The notes under the pieces: generated by a model
Seen by the model: only the letters and a program-made list of their open reading frames with translations
Databases searched by the model: none
Told to the model about the DNA's origin: nothing
NCBI GenBank assembly: GCA_035527235.1
Contig: DATLAV010000015.1
Span: forward strand, 1-10,062
Direction of reading: 5' to 3'
Length of the DNA stretch: 10,062 bases
Source of the DNA: BS750m-G28 sp035527235
GTDB lineage: Archaea; Thermoproteota; Bathyarchaeia; TCS64
Shown: piece by piece, positions 1-6,164 of the stretch
Layout: each line of letters opens with the position of its first letter
Position numbering within the stretch: the stretch's first letter is position 1
Position numbers and translations under genes: made by a program

Positions 1-71
1 AAATGAATCCCAATGACCGGGTTTGAACTCTCCCTTTGCTTCGAAGTTTTGCACCATGTTTCCAGACTCCT

Positions 72-105
72 GTTTGAGTATAGGATCGCCCCCGGGAACT
101 CAAAC
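72..105. repeat. Inverted repeat over the stop codon of the CBS gene
   Basis: GTTTGAGT (72-79) and ACTCAAAC (98-105) are perfect 8-base inverted arms around an 18-base GC-rich centre that contains CCCGGG. The right arm overlaps the stop codon of the minus-strand CBS gene (100-102). A further GTTTGAACTC at 21-30 shares the arm's first six bases. On the minus strand it could be a transcript-end hairpin, but no T-tract follows it. Function is uncertain. Bases 1-71 otherwise show nothing I can support. Confidence 0.35.
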
Positions 106-564
106 TACGATGAAGTCACCCTTCTCCTCTTCCGCCGGGACAGTCAACAGCGCCTGCTGCCACAGGGTCGAGAAGATCTCTGTGTGATACTCCACGATGT
201 CGGTCAGGGAGAGGAGGCCAACGAGCTTCGCCTGGCTCTTCTCCCCCTCCACCAGCGGCAGCTTCTTGATCTTCCGCTGAATCATTATCTTGATCGCCTC
301 CTCTAGGGGTGCCTCAGGCCTCATCATGATGACGGGGCTGCTCATGGCGTCCCTGACCTTTACCTCGTTAGGATCCAGCCCCAAGGCGATGACCCTTGAG
401 ACGATGTCACGCGTGGTGAGGATCCCCTCGACCTTGTTATTCTCAAGGACGACTAGGCTGCTGCTGGAGTATTGATCCATCATTTCCGTAGCCTCCTTGA
501 TCGAGCACTCGGACTCTATAATCAAGACTTTACGAATTGTAACATCCTCAATACGGAGAACCAT
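100..564 (-). CDS. Two-CBS-domain protein, probable nucleotide-sensing regulator
   Basis: This 154-residue soluble protein consists almost entirely of a CBS pair (Bateman module). The first CBS motif spans about residues 6-62 and contains ILTTRDIV (48-55). The second spans about 72-130 and contains LLSLTDIV (117-124). Both keep the [S/T]xxD signature (T50/D53 and S119/D122) that contacts ribose in adenine-nucleotide-binding family members. A short tail, residues 131-154, is acidic towards its end. There is no catalytic domain, membrane segment or DNA-binding domain, so it probably acts by binding AMP, ATP or a similar ligand and a partner protein; the partner cannot be read from the sequence. 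The ATG at 562-564 is preceded on the minus strand by AGGTGGT, a good Shine-Dalgarno match. It is divergent from ftsZ and shares a 250-base intergenic region with it. Family call is firm, specific role unknown. Confidence 0.9.
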   Translation of the reverse strand: MVLRIEDVTIRKVLIIESECSIKEATEMMDQYSSSSLVVLENNKVEGILTTRDIVSRVIALGLDPNEVKVRDAMSSPVIMMRPEAPLEEAIKIMIQRKIKKLPLVEGEKSQAKLVGLLSLTDIVEYHTEIFSTLWQQALLTVPAEEEKGDFIVV

Positions 565-632
565 CTGACCACCTAGATTTTTTCTTAATCTGGGAGGAAG
601 AAAGATATTGATTATGGAGACCAGATCAGAAT

Positions 633-651
633 TTCAGATATATATCCTGAA
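633..651. promoter_or_regulatory. Palindromic TATA-like element between CBS gene and ftsZ
   Basis: TTCAG (633-637) and CTGAA (647-651) flank a core that includes GATATATATC (637-646), itself a perfect palindrome. A TATA box there would read the same in both directions. On the minus strand it lies about 75 bases upstream of the CBS start, consistent with a promoter with a leader of about 50 bases. On the plus strand it would give ftsZ a long leader of about 150 bases. It could also be an operator. The assignment rests on pattern only. Confidence 0.3.
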
Positions 652-725
652 TACGCGACGTTTTTACCTATTTACCATCCAGATAATGCCTGACATGGAT
701 TCATTGAATAATAAACTTGGATTTG

Positions 726-764
726 TAGGCTGTGTTTGTAGGGTGTCCCACTTACACACGCCTA
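726..764 (+). repeat. Imperfect hairpin upstream of ftsZ
   Basis: Outer stem: TAGGC (726-730) pairs with GCCTA (760-764), and TGTGT (731-735) pairs with ACACA (754-758), leaving C759 bulged. After a TT/TT internal loop, GT (738-739) pairs with AC (750-751) and GGG (741-743) with CCC (747-749), with A740 bulged and a TGT loop. That is 15 base pairs in 39 bases. It ends 50 bases before the ftsZ start. It is either a DNA operator just upstream of the candidate ftsZ TATA box (763-771), or an RNA structure in the leader if transcription starts farther upstream. Confidence 0.4.
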
Positions 765-771
765 AATTAAA
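763..771 (+). promoter_or_regulatory. Candidate ftsZ TATA box
   Basis: TAAATTAAA lies 52 to 44 bases before the GTG start of ftsZ. Archaeal transcription usually begins about 25 bases downstream of the TATA centre, near 793 here. That leaves a leader of about 20 bases that still contains the Shine-Dalgarno GGGGGTG at 801-807. The element abuts the hairpin at 726-764. Weak match; the palindrome at 637-646 is the alternative. Confidence 0.3.
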
Positions 772-814
772 CTGGATTTTCAATACTGATCAGCAGTAAT
801 GGGGGTGTATAAAC

Positions 815-1948
815 GTGCAAGTAGAAGCGGAGATGGGTTCTCTGACAATCGCGGAGCGAAGCATCGAAGAGATTGCGAAGGAAGCAATCCCCCAGATTAG
901 TGTACTCGGGGTAGGCGGCGGTGGATCCAACATCGTCTCCTGGATGAAGCGCGGCATGACCGGTGTAAGAACCTACGCACTCAACAGCGACGCCCAGCAC
1001 CTCAGCATAACGAAGGCAGACGAGAGGATTCTCCTCGGATATAGGACTACCGGCGGACTCGGATGCGGCGGCTTCCCCGAGCAGGGTGAAGCGGCTGCGG
1101 AGGAGAGCACCGTCCAGATCGAGAAGGCCGTCGGGGACTCCAACCTGGTGTTCGTCACGACCACCCTTGGGGGTGGGACGGGAACCGGGGCCTCACCGAT
1201 CGTCGCCAAGATCTCTAAGGAGCTGGGTGCCCTGACTCTAGGCGTGGTGACGATCCCCTTCGAGGTGGAGGGGACGAGACTCGATAGGGCGAAGGAAGGG
1301 CTTCAGAAACTAGTTGACATCTGTGATTCGGTGATAGTCATCGACAACAACAGCCTCAGGAAGATGGCGGGCAACCTCCCCCTCAAGGAGGCCTTCGGAG
1401 TCGCAAACGAGCACATAGCGAGGTTCATCAAGAACATGGCCGAGGCGATCTCGGTCCCGGGCCTGATGAACTTGGACTTCGCGGACATGAAGGCCATCAT
1501 GAAAGACGGCGGTATCTGCGCCATAGGCTTTGGCGAGGGCGCTGGGGACAACAAGGTCGAGGGCGCCGTGGAGAGGGCGCTGGACTCACAGCTCCTAGAC
1601 ATCGGGGACATCAGGGACGCGAAGGGAGCACTCGTCTACATCGACGGCGGGGAAGACATGACTCTCGAGGACGTCAACAGGGCAGGAGAGCTGGTGCTGG
1701 ACCGTGTATCCTCAAGTGCAAGGGTAACCTGGGGAGCTAGGGTGAACAGCGACCTCGAGGACAAGCTCAAGGCGACGGTGGTACTAGCCGGAGTGGAGAG
1801 TCCCTTCCTGAAGGCCAAGCGCATGTCTGTATCGGCTACTGAGAAGCCCAAGAAGGTGCTGGTGGCCAAGAAGGCGGAAAAGCCCAATCCGACGGCGAAG
1901 CCCGCGAAGAAGGCCAAGAAATCCATCAAGCTGGCCCGATCGAGTTAA
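815..1948 (+). CDS. ftsZ: Cell-division GTPase FtsZ (archaeal FtsZ2-like)
   Basis: This 377-residue tubulin-superfamily GTPase polymerises into the division ring at mid-cell. Visible motifs are the N-terminal nucleotide loop GVGGGGSN (32-39), the tubulin signature GGGTGTG (119-125), and the T7-loop NLDFAD (219-224), whose aspartates complete the GTPase site of the neighbouring subunit. The segment IDNNSL followed by NLPLKEAF resembles archaeal FtsZ2 rather than the bacterial/FtsZ1 form. The GTP-binding and C-terminal domains run to about residue 337. The last 37 residues (341-377) are strongly basic: 12 Lys and 1 Arg against 2 Glu, in KPAKKAKK-like steps, with no recognisable bacterial C-terminal peptide. 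The GTG at 815 is chosen because GGGGGTG (801-807) sits 7 bases upstream; ATG 833 lacks such a site. It appears monocistronic, with a terminator-like element after the stop. Confidence 0.96.
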   Translation: MQVEAEMGSLTIAERSIEEIAKEAIPQISVLGVGGGGSNIVSWMKRGMTGVRTYALNSDAQHLSITKADERILLGYRTTGGLGCGGFPEQGEAAAEESTVQIEKAVGDSNLVFVTTTLGGGTGTGASPIVAKISKELGALTLGVVTIPFEVEGTRLDRAKEGLQKLVDICDSVIVIDNNSLRKMAGNLPLKEAFGVANEHIARFIKNMAEAISVPGLMNLDFADMKAIMKDGGICAIGFGEGAGDNKVEGAVERALDSQLLDIGDIRDAKGALVYIDGGEDMTLEDVNRAGELVLDRVSSSARVTWGARVNSDLEDKLKATVVLAGVESPFLKAKRMSVSATEKPKKVLVAKKAEKPNPTAKPAKKAKKSIKLARSS

Positions 1949-1949
1949 C

Positions 1950-2002
1950 CTTGATGGACCGACATCCGAACAATCAAGTTCCCTTTTTATATCATCATTT
2001 TT
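1950..2002 (+). terminator. Probable ftsZ transcription terminator
   Basis: CTTGAT (1950-1955) pairs with ATCAAG (1973-1978), and GGA (1956-1958) can pair with TCC (1965-1967) inside it. T-runs follow at 1984-1988 and 1998-2002. Archaeal termination relies mainly on T-tracts, so the two T5 runs directly after ftsZ are the stronger part of the evidence. Confidence 0.45.
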
Positions 2003-2158
2003 GACAACAGCCAGTTCAGAGGGGGCTCTATGTAGCGGTTGGTACATGACTCATCATTTTCGTTGGGTGCCCTGTGACTCGAGAATTTCTATCAGAATCT
2101 CATACATTCAATTTTACTTTATCTAAGGTCCCAAATTTCTCTAAAACTCATTAAAAAG
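2003..2158. other. A/T-rich intergenic stretch, no gene seen
   Basis: I find no coding sequence, tRNA-like fold or C/D-box pair that I can support in this part of the gap between ftsZ and nuoL (the whole gap is about 300 bases). A/T content rises towards the promoter candidates at 2159-2204. Confidence 0.5.
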
Positions 2159-2204
2159 CCTATATAGGGGTTAATATACGTAATGAGCGTAAACACTTTT
2201 AAAA
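2159..2204 (+). promoter_or_regulatory. Promoter region of nuoL-nuoM
   Basis: There are two TATA candidates. CCTATATAGG (2159-2168) is a perfect palindrome and would start transcription near 2190, giving a leader of about 55 bases. TTTTAAAA (2197-2204) would start near 2226, leaving a leader of about 20 bases that still holds the Shine-Dalgarno AGGAGG (2233-2238). The second spacing is the more typical one. TTAATATAC (2171-2179) between them may also contribute. Start sites are inferred from spacing only. Confidence 0.45.
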
Positions 2205-2247
2205 TGGTTCTTAGTACCCTAGGAGATTAGATAGGAGGAAATGCGTG

Positions 2248-4539
2248 ATGGACCCCGTCGTTGCCGCTTCGCCTCTTGAGGCGATTCTACAAAATCCGGG
2301 CCCCTGGCTCTGCTGGATTCTTCCGATGCTGGGCGCCCTCTCGATGCCGATTCTAGGAAGGATCAACAACAAGGTGAGGGACTACGGCGCAGTGGCGTGG
2401 GCTTTCATGGCCGTCCTCGCCGCGGGCTCCATGATCCCGTACCTGTTCTCGGGGAACTATCCCGGGGATGTCAAGATAGCGACGTGGATCAACTTCCCCG
2501 GTGGGGCGCCCCTCGATGTGGGAGTCCTCGTCGACGCGCTGAGCGTCATCATCTGCAACGTGGTCGCGTTCATCTCGTTCCTCATCGTAGTCTACTCGAC
2601 CGCCTACATGCACGGCGACGAGCACCTTACTCGGTTCTGGTTCTTTTTCCTCTTCTTCGTGGGGAGCATGCTTCTCCTCGTCATAGCTGACAACTTGGTC
2701 ATGACCATGGTGGGCTGGGAAGGCGTCGGAATGTGCAGTTACGGCCTCATCGGCTATTACTACAGGGACGCGAAGGAGAGGTGGCTGGGAGGGCCCGCGC
2801 CGACGAAGATGTACCCGCCCTCCGAGTGCGGTATGAAGGCCTTCGTGGTCACAGGGGTCGGCGACGTCTTCATCCTGGGTGCGATCTTCATCATATTCAA
2901 CTTCGCGGGGACGCTCAACTACCATGACCTGATTCAGACGGCCCCCGAGTGGCTGCCCAAGATGGCTTCGGTCCCGGGCCTCGTCGGCCTGACCGCGATC
3001 CTCTTCCTCGGCGGCCCCATCGGCAAGTCCGCCCAGTTCCCCCTCCACGAGTGGCTGCCCGAGGCCATGGCTGGGCCGACCTCGGTCTCCGCCCTCATCC
3101 ACGCTGCCACGATGGTCAAGGCTGGGGTCTACCTGGTCGCCAGGATGTCCCCGGTCTTCTACATCGGAACCTGGTTCCTCCACATCGCGGAGGCCCAGTG
3201 GTACTTCATCGCGATCGCCCTCGTCGGGGCGTTCACCTGCTTCCTCGCAGCGAGCCAGGCCCTCGTCTCCGTGGAGCTCAAGAAGATACTCGCCTACTCC
3301 ACGGTCAGCCAGATCGGCTACATGATGCTCGGCCTCGGCCTCAGCGGATTCAGCGAGGAGGCCTACATAGCCGGCCTCACGGCGGGCATATTCCACTTGG
3401 CGAGCCACGCCCTGTTCAAGGCGGCGCTCTTCCTATGCGCCGGGTCTGTGATCCACGCCCTTGAGAGCATCTACATCTTCAACATGGGCGGCCTCAAGAA
3501 GCACATGCCCAAAACATACCTGCTCATGCTCTTGGCGACCATGAGCCTCTCGGGGATCCCGCCGTTTAGTGGGTTCTGGAGCAAGGATGCAGTCTTCCTC
3601 TCGGCCCTCGTCGCTGGCACTCCCCTGGCGATGGGGCTCCTCGCGGTGGGGGTCATCTGCGCGGCGATGACGTTCGCCTACAGCATCCGGTTCATAAGCA
3701 AGACCTTCCTCCACGAGGAGAGCGAGTACATACACGATATGGAGAAACACGGACACCACGTGCACGAGGCACCCACGGTAATGTGGGGGCCCATCGCGAT
3801 ACTCGTGGGTCTCTTCATCATCATCGGCCTCCTGGGCCTCGTCGGCCTCGTAAGCCCGAGCCTCTCCCCCGAGATATTCATCGAGGAGCGCCTCCACCAC
3901 GCGGTCGAGCACATCCTCCCGCTCGAGGTGGCTGAAGCACTACACGTGCCCCACATAGGCGCGGGGACGAAGATAACGGGAGCACTGCTGAGCTTCGTCG
4001 CCCTGGCAGTGGGAGGTTTCCTGGGCTACAACTTCTACTGGACGAGGAAATGGGACAGCTGGGCGTGGGTGCAGGCGAACGACCTGCGCAAGTCCATACA
4101 CACCTTCCTCTGGAACAGGTGGTACATGAACTCGACCTTCTACGCAATATTCGTGTATGGCCTGATCGACTTCGGCAAGGGGCTGTTCAACACGTTGGAG
4201 AGCCTGTTCTTCGACAAGCTCACAGCCTTCGTCAGCAGCTCCACCATCGACATCGGGAAGGTGCTTAACGTCTTCGAAACCAAGGTGTACGACCCCGCCC
4301 TGAACATAGGCGTAGTCAACGTCTTCGTGAACGGAGGCAAGACCCTCTTCAAAGGATTGGAGACGGACATCCTCGACGAAGGCTTGAACAGAGGTATCCC
4401 GGCGGCCGCAAAGGGGCTTCACAACCACGTAAAGAAGTTCCAGACGGGCGTCCTATCTTACAATATTATATATATGGTCGTAACATTCCTAGTCCTGATC
4501 CTAGGATTCGCATTAATTCAGATGTATGGAGGAATATGA
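2248..4539 (+). CDS. nuoL: NuoL/FpoL-type proton-pumping subunit of complex I-like enzyme, long lateral helix
   Basis: This 763-residue polytopic membrane protein is homologous to the distal antiporter-like subunit of complex I/Fpo, which couples electron transfer to ion pumping. Numbering from ATG 2248, it keeps the half-channel residues: TM5 Glu158 in GWEGVG, TM7 Lys260 in GKSAQFPLHEWLPEAM, TM10 Lys391 in HALFKAALF, and TM12 Lys446-Asp447 in GFWSKD. It is longer than E. coli NuoL (613). There is an insertion after TM5 near 172-192. Between the last two membrane helices the lateral-helix region is about 139 residues (about 597-735), against about 77 in E. coli as I recall it, and holds three tandem 27-residue repeats (640-720). 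The conserved RVGD motif reads GVGD (203-206). His-rich loops lie at 496-506 and 550-569. AGGAGG (2233-2238) serves ATG 2248 with 9 bases spacing or GTG 2245 with 6; I prefer the ATG. nuoM follows after one base. Confidence 0.95.
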   Translation: MDPVVAASPLEAILQNPGPWLCWILPMLGALSMPILGRINNKVRDYGAVAWAFMAVLAAGSMIPYLFSGNYPGDVKIATWINFPGGAPLDVGVLVDALSVIICNVVAFISFLIVVYSTAYMHGDEHLTRFWFFFLFFVGSMLLLVIADNLVMTMVGWEGVGMCSYGLIGYYYRDAKERWLGGPAPTKMYPPSECGMKAFVVTGVGDVFILGAIFIIFNFAGTLNYHDLIQTAPEWLPKMASVPGLVGLTAILFLGGPIGKSAQFPLHEWLPEAMAGPTSVSALIHAATMVKAGVYLVARMSPVFYIGTWFLHIAEAQWYFIAIALVGAFTCFLAASQALVSVELKKILAYSTVSQIGYMMLGLGLSGFSEEAYIAGLTAGIFHLASHALFKAALFLCAGSVIHALESIYIFNMGGLKKHMPKTYLLMLLATMSLSGIPPFSGFWSKDAVFLSALVAGTPLAMGLLAVGVICAAMTFAYSIRFISKTFLHEESEYIHDMEKHGHHVHEAPTVMWGPIAILVGLFIIIGLLGLVGLVSPSLSPEIFIEERLHHAVEHILPLEVAEALHVPHIGAGTKITGALLSFVALAVGGFLGYNFYWTRKWDSWAWVQANDLRKSIHTFLWNRWYMNSTFYAIFVYGLIDFGKGLFNTLESLFFDKLTAFVSSSTIDIGKVLNVFETKVYDPALNIGVVNVFVNGGKTLFKGLETDILDEGLNRGIPAAAKGLHNHVKKFQTGVLSYNIIYMVVTFLVLILGFALIQMYGGI
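4165..4407 (+). repeat. Three 81-base (27-residue) tandem repeats inside nuoL
   Basis: The repeats are 4165-4245, 4246-4326 and 4327-4407, encoding residues 640-666, 667-693 and 694-720. Each begins [I/V]-[D/N]-x-G-K-x-L, then has [L/F]-E-[S/T] and an Asp five residues after the Glu. The GK pair recurs at 643-644, 670-671 and 697-698, exactly 27 residues apart; copy 2 lacks one residue before its Glu and regains it later. A degenerate fourth KGL lies at 722-724. DNA identity is only moderate, so the duplication is old and preserved at protein level. Confidence 0.8.
4462..4476 (+). promoter_or_regulatory. Possible internal promoter for nuoM
   Basis: AATATTATATATATG is a striking A/T-only run inside otherwise GC-rich coding sequence, 65-79 bases before the nuoM start. 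A TATA box here would initiate near 4498. It also encodes membrane-helix residues of NuoL, which are A/T-rich by codon, so the match may be incidental. Confidence 0.22.
4528..4532 (+). promoter_or_regulatory. Shine-Dalgarno site that sets the nuoM start
   Basis: GGAGG overlaps the last sense codons of nuoL and lies 8 bases before ATG 4541. The farther in-frame ATG at 4526 would have no ribosome site upstream and would place GGAGG inside its own coding sequence. The site therefore supports the start at 4541 and suggests translational coupling with nuoL. Confidence 0.7.
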
Positions 4540-4540
4540 A

Positions 4541-6046
4541 ATGGCAATGCCTAACGTTCTGGCTCTGGTACTCTTGGTACCCCTAGTATCCGCGCCCATA
4601 GTATACTTCTTGGGGAAGCAGATGGGCAAGCAAGTTGGATGGCTGGCGACTCTGCCTTTAATTATAACTTTATTTTTGATATCTAGCCTCGCTGTCGAGA
4701 TTAGCGGCGGTGGCTCCTATAGCGAGAGCTATAGCTGGGCACCAGACGCTGGTCTGACCTTCGGGATGGTCGCAGACGGCTTGAGCATATGGATGTTGAT
4801 CACGATCAACGTGCTCTGCCTCATGATCTGCATCTACTCCACGACATACATGGAGCACAGATTCCACGAGGAGGAGCATGAAACCGGCGTCCCCACCCCA
4901 AAGTCCGCCTACGCGTCATACTATACGCTATACCTCCTATACGCGGTCGGGATGCTCGGAACAGTCATAGCGTCGAACCTCATCCAGTTCTACATGTTCT
5001 ACGAGCTCATGCTCGTGCCCAGCTGGGCGTTGATCAACAACTATGGATACGGTGAACGGGAGCGCATCGGAATGATGTACTTTATGTGGACCCACGTCGG
5101 CGCCGTGATACTCTTGGCGGGAATCCTTAGCAGCTACTGGATAACCGGGAGCTTCGAGGTCTCCGCCCTCAGCGGCGTCGTGGGAAGCCCCATGGCGGGC
5201 TGGATAGCCTTCGCCATCCTCATTGGGTTCTTCACCAAGATGGCGGTCTTCGGGATCCACATCTGGCTCCCCTACGCCCACGGCGAGGCGCCCACACCCA
5301 TCTCAGCGTTGCTGAGCCCGGCGATGATCGGCATCGGAGCGTACGCAGCCGTGAGGCTCGTCGTTATCCCGATGCTGCCGGTCTTCCAGAGCTTCAGCCT
5401 CGTCTTCTCCGCTTGGGCCCTGGTGACGATGGTCTACGGCGGCCTGATGGCTCTGGCGCAGGACGACATCAAACGCTTCCTCGCATATAGCAGTGTGAGC
5501 CAGATGGGCTACATATTCCTCGGCCTCGCAAGTGCGACGACCTACGGTGTGGCCGGCGCCGTCTTTCACTATGTGACTCACGGCTTCGGGAAGTGTATTC
5601 TCTTCGGTGTGGCGGGCATCCTCATGTCGCAGGCTGGCACACGGAGCATCAAGGAGATGGGCGGACTGGCTGACCGCATGCCCATAACAGCGGTCCTCTG
5701 CCTAATTGGGTTCTTCTCCATCGGAGGAGTGCCACCGACCATCGGTTTCATGTCCAAGTTCATGATCTTCAGCGGTGTCTTCAGCAGCGCGCTAGCGAAC
5801 TCGCCAGAGCAGCTGATAATCGCCCTGGTGTCGATAATCATGACTGTCCTAACCGTCGGCTACTCGCTGTGGACCGTGAGACGCATCTTCTTCGGACCCC
5901 TACCGGAGCATCTCAAGGATGTGAAGGAGGCCCCGATCACGATGCTCGGACCCCTCGCAGTCTTCGCCCTACTGTCCGTGATAATCGGTATATATCCGAG
6001 ACTGGTCACGGATTACCTCCTACCCTTCCTTGTCAGCGCTTTCTAG
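4541..6046 (+). CDS. nuoM: NuoM/FpoM-type proton-pumping subunit of complex I-like enzyme
   Basis: This 501-residue hydrophobic protein with about 14 membrane helices is homologous to antiporter-like subunit M of complex I/Fpo. TM5 Glu155 sits in FYELMLVPSWALI and TM7 Lys233 in FFTKMAVFGIHIWLPYAH, matching E. coli NuoM Glu144 and Lys234. The TM8 lysine of E. coli NuoM (Lys265) is replaced here in the stretch SALLSPAMIGIGAY. There is a lysine in TM10 (Lys351, HGFGKCILF), and TM12 carries Lys406 in GFMSKFMIF where E. coli NuoM has Glu407. The pump residues are thus partly NuoL/NuoN-like, although length and the ELMLVP signature are those of M. Upstream in-frame ATG 4526 is rejected on ribosome-site grounds. 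The stop TAG is followed by a terminator-like region and then the ATPase operon; there is no nuoN downstream. Confidence 0.95.
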   Translation: MAMPNVLALVLLVPLVSAPIVYFLGKQMGKQVGWLATLPLIITLFLISSLAVEISGGGSYSESYSWAPDAGLTFGMVADGLSIWMLITINVLCLMICIYSTTYMEHRFHEEEHETGVPTPKSAYASYYTLYLLYAVGMLGTVIASNLIQFYMFYELMLVPSWALINNYGYGERERIGMMYFMWTHVGAVILLAGILSSYWITGSFEVSALSGVVGSPMAGWIAFAILIGFFTKMAVFGIHIWLPYAHGEAPTPISALLSPAMIGIGAYAAVRLVVIPMLPVFQSFSLVFSAWALVTMVYGGLMALAQDDIKRFLAYSSVSQMGYIFLGLASATTYGVAGAVFHYVTHGFGKCILFGVAGILMSQAGTRSIKEMGGLADRMPITAVLCLIGFFSIGGVPPTIGFMSKFMIFSGVFSSALANSPEQLIIALVSIIMTVLTVGYSLWTVRRIFFGPLPEHLKDVKEAPITMLGPLAVFALLSVIIGIYPRLVTDYLLPFLVSAF

Positions 6047-6061
6047 AAGGCGAACTCAACA

Positions 6062-6130
6062 ATTTTTCATTAATTTATTCTGAATATCTCTTCATCTCAG
6101 GCGCAAATAGGGGGCCCCAGCCCCGATTTT
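6062..6130 (+). terminator. Terminator region after nuoM
   Basis: A T-rich run at 6062-6079 follows the nuoM stop by 16 bases and resembles archaeal T-tract termination signals. Farther on, GGGGC (6111-6115) and GCCCC (6120-6124) form a short GC hairpin with a 4-base loop, followed by GA and T4 (6127-6130). Either could separate the nuoLM transcript from the ATPase operon; neither is strong enough to be certain. Confidence 0.4.
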
Positions 6131-6164
6131 CCTCGATATAGGTTTCCCTTTTCGAGTTTACACA

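Noticed and set aside
20..36. tRNA T-arm-like string GGGTTTGAACTC near the left edge
   Set aside because: The flanks do not pair as a T-stem and no acceptor, D or anticodon arms are found; it is better seen as a relative of the inverted-repeat arm at 72-79.
608..799. 63-codon open frame between the CBS gene and ftsZ
   Set aside because: No ribosome site, A/T-rich composition unlike the genes here, no recognisable motif, and it overlaps the palindrome and hairpin of a regulatory region.
2025..2062. GGGGGCTCTATGTAGCGGTTGGTAC resembling a tRNA 5' half
   Set aside because: No T-arm or matching acceptor 3' end within tRNA distance.
2183..2230. 15-residue upstream open frame before nuoL (MSVNTFKMVL...)
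   Set aside because: No ribosome site, and it spans the likely TATA box TTTTAAAA, so it would lie mostly outside the transcript.
2353..3408. Long minus-strand open frame (351 codons) antisense to nuoL
   Set aside because: Its translation is low-complexity, charged (Glu/Asp/Arg/His-rich) and unlike any family; it mirrors the GC-rich third positions of nuoL, which is clearly the real gene.
4526..4540. Upstream ATG giving nuoM five more residues and an overlap with nuoL
   Set aside because: The strong GGAGG at 4528-4532 falls inside that extension and is correctly spaced for ATG 4541 instead.
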